Positions 17,262 through 24,287 of a stretch of DNA of 64,000 nt are shown here, in pieces. Source of the stretch: JALZAQ01 sp038253885 (GTDB lineage Bacteria > Gemmatimonadota > Gemmatimonadetes > Gemmatimonadales > Gemmatimonadaceae); assembly GCA_038253885.1 (NCBI GenBank), contig JBBSGP010000006.1, positions 1 through 64,000 of the forward strand. The letters are read 5' to 3'. The translations under genes and the position numbers were made by a program. Under the pieces are notes generated by a model, which was not told the DNA's origin, did not search any database, and saw nothing but the letters and a program-made list of their open reading frames with translations. Position 1 is the stretch's first letter; each line of letters opens with the position of its first letter.

Positions 17262-19444
17262 CCGCCATCGCCGTCGCTCCGCGCGTCCACGGCGCGCTCG
17301 ACATCGTGGTGCGCGACGGGATCGCGGTCCTGACCTTCGACATGCCGGGCGAGGCGGTGAACAAGCTCAATCGCCGGATGAAGGACGAGTTCTCCGTCGT
17401 CTTCGACGCTCTCGAAGCCGACGAGGCCGTGCGCGCGGTCGTTCTCGTGAGCGGAAAGCGCGACGTCTTCATCGCCGGCGCCGACATCGAGGAGTTTCTC
17501 GAGATCCGCGGCTCAGCCGACGCCGAGCGTCTGAGCCGCGATGGTCAGGCGCTGCTCACGCGTCTGGAGAGACTGCGAATGCCCGTCGTAGCGGCGATCC
17601 ATGGTGCGTGTCTCGGTGGCGGGCTCGAGACCGCACTGGCGTGCTCGTACCGCATCGCGACCGAGCATCCCAAGACGGTGTTGGCGCTCCCCGAGGTGAA
17701 GCTCGGACTGATTCCAGGAGCTGGGGGCACCCAACGACTCCCGCGTCTGGTGGGCCTGCGGGCCGCGCTCGACATGATGCTGACGGGGAAGAACGTGCGC
17801 GCGAAGAAGGCGCTGCAGATCGGCCTCGTCGACGAGCTGGTGCATCCGGCTGTGCTCCGGACGGTCGCGCTCGACCGAGCGCGTAGCCTGGCCGACGGCA
17901 CGATCAAACGGTCGCGTGCGCGAAGGACGCGGGGTCCCGCCGATCTCGTGCTCGAGGACAACCCGCTCGGCCGGAAGCTCGTGCTCAGAAAGGCTCGCGA
18001 GCAGACGCTGGCGCAGAGCCACGGCCACTTTCCCGCGCCGATGGCGGCTCTGGAGGCGGTCCGCGTCGGCTACGAGCAGGGCATGGATCGCGGTCTGATA
18101 GAGGAAGCGCGTCTGTTCGGCGAGATGGCGGCCACCGACGTCTCGAAGCAGCTCATCTTCCTCTTCTTCGCCACCACTGCACTCAAGAAGGACCCGGGGG
18201 TCGAGGCTCCGGCGCCGGAACCGTTGCCGGTGAAGAAAATCGGAGTCCTCGGCGCCGGCTTCATGGGCTCGGGGATCGCCGCCGTGGCCGCGATGCAGAA
18301 CGTGATCGTGAGGCTCAAGGACGCGGAGCACGGGCGTGTCGGCAAAGGGCTGAAGGCCGTTCACGATGTGCTGCGAGAGCGCCTGAAGAAGAAGCAGATG
18401 AGCCGTTTCGAGTTCGCGGACCAACTCGCGCTGGTGGGTGGAACGATCGACTACTCGGGCTTCGGCAGCGTGGACCTCATCGTCGAGGCGGTATTCGAGG
18501 ACATCGGCCTCAAACACCGGGTGCTGCGCGAGGCCGAGCAGCTGCTTCCCGGCGATGCCATCTACGCATCGAATACCAGCACGATCCCGATCGCGCGGAT
18601 CGCCGAAGCGAGCCGGCGGCCAGAGCAGGTGCTGGGCATGCACTTCTTCTCGCCGGTGCACAAGATGCCGCTCCTCGAGGTGATCGTGACTCCGCGCACG
18701 AGTCGCGTCGCGGCGGTGACGGCGGTCGCCTTCGGAAAGCGTCTCGGCAAGGAGGTGATCGTCGTCAACGACGGTCCGGGCTTCTACACGACGCGGACTC
18801 TGGCGGCGTACTCGAACGAGGCCGGTCATCTCCTCGATGCCGGTGTCTCCATCGAGGCGATCGATCGGGCGCTGCTCGATTTCGGCTTCCCCGTCGGTCC
18901 GATCACTCTGATGGACGAGGTGGGTCTCGACGTGGGCGGCAAGGTGGGCGAGACACTGTTCGCGGCATTCGGTGCGCGAATGGCGCCGGCCGAGTCGCTG
19001 GCGAGAGTCGTGGGCAGCGGCCGCACCGGTCGCAAGGGAGGAAAGGGGTTCTACCTGTATGACGCGGACGGCCGGAAGGGTGGGGTGGATGCGAGCGTGT
19101 ACGATCTACTGCCCACCGGCGCGCAGCGCACCGAGATGCTACCCGAAGAGATCCAGCGGCGCACCGTGTTCGCCATGCTGAACGAAGCCGCCCGCTGCCT
19201 GGAGGAAGGCATCCTGCGCTCGGCACGCGACGGCGACATCGGTGCCGTGTTCGGGCTCGGCTTTCCTCCGTTCCGCGGCGGTCCGTTCCGCTACATCGAC
19301 AGCTTCGGAGTGGCGACGGTGGTGTCGGCCCTGGAGTCGCTGAACCAGCGGTGTGCCCCACGGTTCGCGCCGGCCGCGATCCTCGTCGACATGGCGCGCC
19401 GGGGAGCGCGCTTCTATCGCGCCGAGGGGAAGCCGGTCGGGTAA
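17258..19444 (+). CDS. fadJ: Multifunctional fatty acid oxidation protein, FadJ-type
   Basis: The 728-residue protein joins an N-terminal enoyl-CoA hydratase domain (about 1-200, with GADIEEF and GACLGGGLETAL) to a C-terminal 3-hydroxyacyl-CoA dehydrogenase. The NAD site is IGVLGAGFMGSGIA at about residue 328, followed by the signatures HFFSPVHKMPLLEVI and NDGPGFYTTR. It hydrates enoyl-CoA and oxidises the hydroxyacyl-CoA, feeding the FadI thiolase. The GTG start overlaps the fadI stop by 4 nt. No acyl-CoA dehydrogenase or ligase gene is nearby, so those steps must be encoded elsewhere. Confidence 0.94.
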   Translation: MTAIAVAPRVHGALDIVVRDGIAVLTFDMPGEAVNKLNRRMKDEFSVVFDALEADEAVRAVVLVSGKRDVFIAGADIEEFLEIRGSADAERLSRDGQALLTRLERLRMPVVAAIHGACLGGGLETALACSYRIATEHPKTVLALPEVKLGLIPGAGGTQRLPRLVGLRAALDMMLTGKNVRAKKALQIGLVDELVHPAVLRTVALDRARSLADGTIKRSRARRTRGPADLVLEDNPLGRKLVLRKAREQTLAQSHGHFPAPMAALEAVRVGYEQGMDRGLIEEARLFGEMAATDVSKQLIFLFFATTALKKDPGVEAPAPEPLPVKKIGVLGAGFMGSGIAAVAAMQNVIVRLKDAEHGRVGKGLKAVHDVLRERLKKKQMSRFEFADQLALVGGTIDYSGFGSVDLIVEAVFEDIGLKHRVLREAEQLLPGDAIYASNTSTIPIARIAEASRRPEQVLGMHFFSPVHKMPLLEVIVTPRTSRVAAVTAVAFGKRLGKEVIVVNDGPGFYTTRTLAAYSNEAGHLLDAGVSIEAIDRALLDFGFPVGPITLMDEVGLDVGGKVGETLFAAFGARMAPAESLARVVGSGRTGRKGGKGFYLYDADGRKGGVDASVYDLLPTGAQRTEMLPEEIQRRTVFAMLNEAARCLEEGILRSARDGDIGAVFGLGFPPFRGGPFRYIDSFGVATVVSALESLNQRCAPRFAPAAILVDMARRGARFYRAEGKPVG

Positions 19445-19453
19445 CCGGCGAGG

Positions 19454-21139
19454 TTACGGTATCGTGACCGTCGCAGCAGCGCTCTTCGAGCCGCTGCTCG
19501 CGGTCACGATGGCGGTGCCCCGACCTACTCCTCTGAAAGCGCGCATCGAGCGATACGGATCGTCGTACGGCGTCAACCTCACGATGCTGGTGTCGCTCGA
19601 CGCCCAGTGCACGGCGCGCGACAGCGTGTCGCCGTTGGAAGCCAGGGCGGCGGCGAAGAACCAGAGCGTGTCGCCGACGTAGGTGGTGCGCGACGCTGGT
19701 GTGAGTGCGACGGAGGCCACCGACCGGGTGTCGCTGTCGGGCCCGACGCGGATGCTGGTCGTACCGGTCTTTCCGGCGAGAGTGGCCGAGACCACCGCGC
19801 TGCCGTTGGCGAGCGCCCGGATGATCACGTCGCCCGGGCTCGGTGTCGCCTCGATCCGGAAGAGCGTTGAGTCGATGGTCCAGGTCGTCTGCGTCTGCGG
19901 CAGACTGCGCCCGGCCGCGTCGACCGGGAAGGCGCGGAGGTGCAGCGTATCGCCCACATCCATGAGGACGCTCCAGGCGGGAGCGATGACGATGTGATCG
20001 ACCGCGGGAGGGTTGCCCACGACGACGGTGTCGATGAGGGTGCGAATCCCGTATCTGGCAGTGATCAGCGCCTGCCCCGCGCTCACGCCCCGGATCGGCA
20101 CGTCCTTCACGCCCGTCGTCGCGACGGTCACGATGGCGCTGTTGGAGCTGCTCCAGCTGACCGCGGAATCCACGGTCACCAGTTGCCCTGAGGCATCGCG
20201 CGGAAACGCCTGCGCGTACACGGTCTGGCCGACGGCGATCGGGTTGGATGGGAAGCTGATGCCCAGCGCGGACTGATCGCGCGGCGGCAGCGTGACGCTG
20301 ATGGCGGTATCCGCGCCGGCGCTCACCATCAAGTTGGCGCGCGTGGCCGTCCCAAACTGGTAGAAGGCTCCCGGCGGGGTGACGCGAACGATGTAGCTGC
20401 GCGGCATGAGGAAGGCGATCGTGAAGTGTCCCTGCGCGTCGGTGCGGCCGGTCGCCGCGAGTGACCACGTTCCGTCGGGCTGGGTGGGATCACCGCGGTA
20501 GACGGCGACCGACGCATCTTTCACTTTCTGGAGCTGGGTGCTGTCGGTGGTGACGGTGCCGCTGAGCGACCCGGTGGCGGCGCGATTGACCGCGCGCACG
20601 ACCGGCAGATAGGTGAAGGGAAGACCATAGCTCGTCTGCTGAAAGCTCCGACCGACGTCGAAGTCGACAACGATGTCCGTCCCTCCACTCGCGACGACAA
20701 CCGGTGCCTCCACCAGCGCGTAGAGGGTGAGTTCCCCGCGCACCGGCCAGTTGATCGGCTCGCTCCGGCCGTACCTGCTCGTGATGCTCGATGAGTCCGT
20801 GTCGATCACGAGGCGAATGGAACGGTACTCGCCGGCGGGGATCTGGCCGGCACCGGCGAGGGCGGTGGCGCCCTGCTGGACTTCGAGCAGGTTGAATCGC
20901 CGCTTGGGCGCCGCAATGGTCTGCCAGGGCTGCCCTGCGCTGGTGTCCGTCGAGGTGGAGGCGGCAATGCTGGCGACGTAGATATCGACTCGCTGGATCG
21001 AGTCGAAAGGGAAGGGCGAATCGGTCAGGAAAATACGGGTGGCCGCGGTGCGGCCGCCATCCGGTGTCGAGGGCCCGTCCGAACAGGCGACGGTGATGAG
21101 AACCAGAGCCGCGGCAGGCGGCGGAGCGCGAGGAGCCAC
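19454..21139 (-). CDS. DUF4382 / Ig-like (Big2) surface lipoprotein
   Basis: The 561-residue product begins with a lipobox ending LVLITVAC, followed by a Ser/Gly linker. An N-terminal DUF4382-like domain (IFLTDSPFPFDSIQRVDIYV) comes next, then a carboxypeptidase-regulatory-like fold (GSLSGTVTTDSTQLQKV) and two or three Big2-like repeats (SWSSSNSAIVTV, HWASSDTSIVRLT). Such proteins are exported and attached to the outer membrane. The start is unclear. The GTG at 21139 is in frame, but an ATG at 21144 in another frame encodes MRWLLALRRL, a more typical signal peptide, so a one-base error is possible. It lies 9 nt from the convergent fadJ. Confidence 0.75.
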   Translation of the reverse strand: MAPRAPPPAAALVLITVACSDGPSTPDGGRTAATRIFLTDSPFPFDSIQRVDIYVASIAASTSTDTSAGQPWQTIAAPKRRFNLLEVQQGATALAGAGQIPAGEYRSIRLVIDTDSSSITSRYGRSEPINWPVRGELTLYALVEAPVVVASGGTDIVVDFDVGRSFQQTSYGLPFTYLPVVRAVNRAATGSLSGTVTTDSTQLQKVKDASVAVYRGDPTQPDGTWSLAATGRTDAQGHFTIAFLMPRSYIVRVTPPGAFYQFGTATRANLMVSAGADTAISVTLPPRDQSALGISFPSNPIAVGQTVYAQAFPRDASGQLVTVDSAVSWSSSNSAIVTVATTGVKDVPIRGVSAGQALITARYGIRTLIDTVVVGNPPAVDHIVIAPAWSVLMDVGDTLHLRAFPVDAAGRSLPQTQTTWTIDSTLFRIEATPSPGDVIIRALANGSAVVSATLAGKTGTTSIRVGPDSDTRSVASVALTPASRTTYVGDTLWFFAAALASNGDTLSRAVHWASSDTSIVRLTPYDDPYRSMRAFRGVGRGTAIVTASSGSKSAAATVTIP

Positions 21140-21274
21140 CTCATTGGCGTATCCGGTGTATGACGGGTTGGAGGCGTGACGATCCCCGCATAAGATAACC
21201 CGAACGGCCGCCGTCGAGTCACAGCAGCGACCGTTCGACGCACGGGCCTTTTCGAGTGACGGCGGAGGTAGCGG

Positions 21275-21832
21275 GTGGGTCTGTACGAAGTGGAAACGAG
21301 CGATGCGGCCACGATTCGGCGCGTGCTTGATGGCGACGTGGATGCCTACGCGATTCTGGTCGCGAGGTATCGGGATCGGTATGCGCGCTTTGCCGTTCAC
21401 ATGCTCGGGAACCGGGAGGACGCGGAGGAGGCGCTGCAGGACGCATTCGTCCGGGCGTATCGCTCTCTTCACCGCTGCGAGGAGCCGGAGCGGTTCGGAC
21501 GATGGTTTCTGTCGATCCTCGCCAACCGTTGCCGGACGGCCGGAGCAAAGCGTGGGCGTTACGAGCGGGTGGTGGTGACGGACGAGCACGCGATGCTCGG
21601 TGCGTCGCAGGGACATCCGGCCGAGCGCACGGCATGGCGCGAGGAGATCCGCCTCGCTCTGGCACAGCTGCCGAGCGATCAGCGGGAGGCGTTTCTCCTG
21701 AAGCACGTCGAGGAGCTGAGCTACGAGGAGATGTCGCTGCTGACAGGTATCGGAGTGTCGGCGTTGAAGATGCGAGTGAATCGAGCGTGCGGAAAGTTGC
21801 GGGACCTGTTGCGGGAGGCGTGCAGTGCCTGA
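21275..21832 (+). CDS. ECF-family RNA polymerase sigma factor
   Basis: The 185-residue protein has sigma region 2 (ARYRDRYARFAVHMLGNREDAEEALQDAFVRAYRSL) and region 4 (LAQLPSDQREAFLLKHVEELSYEEMS with a helix-turn-helix), without regions 1 or 3, which defines ECF sigma factors. The GTG at 21275 is supported by the GGAGG-like sequence (cggaggtagcg) 5-10 nt upstream. It overlaps the next gene by 8 nt. That neighbour has a membrane segment and likely acts as its anti-sigma factor, so this would be an envelope-sensing unit that turns on the operon and possibly other genes. Confidence 0.92.
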   Translation: MGLYEVETSDAATIRRVLDGDVDAYAILVARYRDRYARFAVHMLGNREDAEEALQDAFVRAYRSLHRCEEPERFGRWFLSILANRCRTAGAKRGRYERVVVTDEHAMLGASQGHPAERTAWREEIRLALAQLPSDQREAFLLKHVEELSYEEMSLLTGIGVSALKMRVNRACGKLRDLLREACSA

Positions 21833-22403
21833 TTACGAGATGGACCCATTGATCGACGCGATCGTGAGGGAGATGCGCAGGCCGGTACGGCTCGGGCTCG
21901 GGCTCGAGCGCCGCGTCCTGGCGGCGCTCTCCGCAGGATCGCATGGCGGCCTGTCGGGCGCCTGGCTGTGGGTCCGGCGGCCCCGCACGCTCCGTGTCTC
22001 GCCTCTCGCAGGGCTGGCCGTCGCGGCCGGCATCCTGGCGCTGGTGGCGGCCGGCAGCATCGCGGGGTGGGACAGAACCCATCGGAGTGCAGCGCCGAGC
22101 GCGATGGCCGGGTCGATCCCGGCGCCGATCGTGCGCCACCAGTTCGTGCTCATCGCGCCGCAGGCCGCGACCGTTTCGGTGGTTGGCGACTTCAACGACT
22201 GGGACGTCCGCGCCACGCCACTTCATGCCGATGGGACGCAGGGCGTGTGGAGCGTGACGGTTCCGCTGTCGCGGGGCCGGTATCATTACACCTTCGTGAT
22301 CGATGGCACCCGGTGGGTGCCTGACCCTTCAGCGCCGCGCGCGGTCTCCGATGACTTCGGGCGGCCCAACTCCGTGATCACCGTGGCCGGGAGCTCGACG
22401 TGA
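21825..22403 (+). CDS. Putative membrane anti-sigma protein with external CBM48-like domain
   Basis: The 192-residue protein starts at a GTG overlapping the sigma gene by 8 nt. A cytoplasmic-type N-terminus (about 60 residues) is followed by one hydrophobic segment (AGLAVAAGILALVAAGSIAG). The exported part has a glycogen-binding-like (CBM48/early-set) domain with VVGDFNDWD and GRYHYTFVIDGTRW. CBM48 folds usually bind alpha-glucans, but close residues are not conserved enough to prove sugar binding. Position after an ECF gene and the single helix suggest an anti-sigma role, though no zinc-finger motif is present. The stop overlaps the next gene by a GTGA junction. Confidence 0.7.
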   Translation: MPDYEMDPLIDAIVREMRRPVRLGLGLERRVLAALSAGSHGGLSGAWLWVRRPRTLRVSPLAGLAVAAGILALVAAGSIAGWDRTHRSAAPSAMAGSIPAPIVRHQFVLIAPQAATVSVVGDFNDWDVRATPLHADGTQGVWSVTVPLSRGRYHYTFVIDGTRWVPDPSAPRAVSDDFGRPNSVITVAGSST

Positions 22404-23089
22404 CGCCTCCAGTTCGCCTGTGGTGCGCTGCGCTGACCGCGGCGCTTCTCCCGGCCGCCGTGCTGGCCCAGGACCCCCGTCTCGATGGACGGCTCGATCC
22501 GAAGGCCCGTGCGACGGTGACGGTGCTGATCGACTCCGCGCGCTCGGCTGGATTGCCCGTCGATCCGCTCATTCACAAGGCCCTGGAGGGCGCGAGCAAG
22601 CACGCCGATGCTCTGCGGATCGCGAGTGCCGTGCGCACGCTCGCGCGGGAGCTGGCGACGTCCCGCGCGGCTCTCGGAGCCCAGTCTTCGGACGCGGAGA
22701 TCGAGGCCGGAGCGGAAGCGCTTCACGCGGGAGCACGCCCGGCGATGCTGACGCAGCTGCGCGTCGCGCGCCGGCATGAATCGCTGAGCGTTCCTCTCGC
22801 CGTGCTCACCGACCTGATCGCTCGGGGCGTGCCGGCGGACACGGCGGCCGGCGCGGTGACGACACTCGCTCGCGGCGGGGCGGGCGATGACGATTTCGTC
22901 GGGATGAGGCGCAACGTCGATCGCGACGTCGGCGCCGGCATGCCGGCGGCGGTCGCGGCATCCGTCCGCGCGCGCGCCATGCCAGCGACCTTCCCTCCAT
23001 CGTCCGTCGGCGATGCGACAGCTTCCTTCGATAACAAGATCTCGTCGATCGGGGCGCCCAGGGATGCCCGCAAGCCGCATCGGCCCTGA
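22400..23089 (+). CDS. Secreted helical protein of unknown function
   Basis: The 229-residue protein has a signal peptide (MTPPVRLWCAALTAALLPAAVLAQ) and then charged, alanine-rich sequence predicted to be mostly helical. No recognised domain or catalytic motif is visible. The GTG start overlaps the upstream CBM48-like gene. The C-terminus has a disordered-looking tail. Its place between two proteins with similar external modules suggests a role in the same envelope function; function unknown. Confidence 0.65.
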   Translation: MTPPVRLWCAALTAALLPAAVLAQDPRLDGRLDPKARATVTVLIDSARSAGLPVDPLIHKALEGASKHADALRIASAVRTLARELATSRAALGAQSSDAEIEAGAEALHAGARPAMLTQLRVARRHESLSVPLAVLTDLIARGVPADTAAGAVTTLARGGAGDDDFVGMRRNVDRDVGAGMPAAVAASVRARAMPATFPPSSVGDATASFDNKISSIGAPRDARKPHRP

Positions 23090-23098
23090 TTGATCGTG

Positions 23099-24232
23099 AT
23101 GCGCCGGCACGTCGCCGCCGCGATGTGTCTCCTGCTGCCGCTCGCTCTCTCCCGGCGCGCGGTCGCGCAGCGAACGGCCCTCCTGGATGCCGGCTTCGGC
23201 AGCGTGCACTACGAGAGCTACCTGCCATCCAATGTTCTCACCCTCGGACCCGGCTTCAGCGCCCGCGCTCCGTTCGCTGAGCTCACGGGCAGCGGCACCT
23301 TCTCTCGCTTCGAGACCGGTCGCTGGAGCGCACAGAGCACCCTGAACGGCTCCGTCTACACGCCCTCCCTCGGGATGTTGAGAGGTGAACTCGCGGGTCT
23401 GGCCGACCTGAACGTGCTCTCGGACATCGCCCGCGCGGGCGAGGCGGTGGCGTTCGCCCGGGCGCACCTTGTCGATCAGCGACAGGGTGCGTGGGCAGGC
23501 GGCGGGGCGGGTCGCGTCTGGTCGGATGGCATCTGGCAGACCGTCGCCCGGAGCGAAGCGGGAGCGTGGGCACGGCTCGACTCGCTGCGGCTCAGCGCGA
23601 GCGTCACGCGCACGGATTTCGTGGGCACGATTTCGCCAGCTTTTCTGGGCTATCCGCCAGAGAACCGAGGTCCGTACACCGACGCCGTGACCTCGCTCCA
23701 CATGTCACGCGGAGTCGTGGAGCTGGATGGCTCGTTCGGACGACGCTTCTCCCGACCGGAGGAGGAGGCGTCCACCTGGCACGTGAGCGGGACACTCTGG
23801 ATTTCGGCGCAGTTGGCTCTCATCGCCAGCGCCGGCCGCTACGCAGCCGACATCCCGCAGTCCATCCCCGGCGCCCAGTTCGTGACGGTGGCCCTCAGGA
23901 TGCGCACGCGTCCGGCGTCGCTGCCGGCGTCGCTCGCGGTCGCGCTCGCGACCGGCTTCGAGGTGCGGGGAGGCGCCGATGGCCCGCGGCTCATCCGGGT
24001 GCGTGCTCACGGAGCGCGACGCGTGGAGCTGATGGGAGACTTCACCGACTGGCTGCCGGTGGATCTCCTGAGCACTGTCGACGATGAGTGGGAGGTGCTG
24101 CTCCCGATTCCCGCGGGCGCGCATCGCGTGAATCTCCGGATCGACGGAGGCACGTGGGTCGTTCCTCCGGGCGTCACCGCCATCACCGACGATTTCAACG
24201 GCATCGTCGGGCTCCTCGTGATCATCGGCTGA
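23099..24232 (+). CDS. Predicted outer-membrane beta-barrel protein with C-terminal CBM48-like domain
   Basis: The ATG at 23099 gives 377 residues starting with a signal peptide (MRRHVAAAMCLLLPLALSRRAVAQ); a TTG nine bases upstream is less likely. The middle is rich in alternating polar/hydrophobic strands (GFGSVHYESYLPSNVLTLGP) as in outer-membrane barrels. The last about 95 residues form a second CBM48-like domain with LMGDFTDWLP and VNLRIDGGTW. The shared module with the putative anti-sigma protein two genes upstream suggests that both bind a common ligand. No function is known for this family. Confidence 0.65.
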   Translation: MRRHVAAAMCLLLPLALSRRAVAQRTALLDAGFGSVHYESYLPSNVLTLGPGFSARAPFAELTGSGTFSRFETGRWSAQSTLNGSVYTPSLGMLRGELAGLADLNVLSDIARAGEAVAFARAHLVDQRQGAWAGGGAGRVWSDGIWQTVARSEAGAWARLDSLRLSASVTRTDFVGTISPAFLGYPPENRGPYTDAVTSLHMSRGVVELDGSFGRRFSRPEEEASTWHVSGTLWISAQLALIASAGRYAADIPQSIPGAQFVTVALRMRTRPASLPASLAVALATGFEVRGGADGPRLIRVRAHGARRVELMGDFTDWLPVDLLSTVDDEWEVLLPIPAGAHRVNLRIDGGTWVVPPGVTAITDDFNGIVGLLVIIG

Positions 24233-24276
24233 GCGGAGCGTCGGCTGCGCCCTAGCCTGAGGCGCTGTCGAGTCGG

Positions 24277-24282
24277 TACAAT
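24277..24282 (+). promoter_or_regulatory. Candidate -10 element, leaderless promoter of the S9 peptidase gene
   Basis: TACAAT, a near-consensus -10, is followed by five bases and the GTG start at 24288. This puts the transcription start at or next to the initiation codon. It is the best match among six similar sites in the window; no clear -35 was seen. Confidence 0.5.
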
Positions 24283-24287
24283 TCGCT

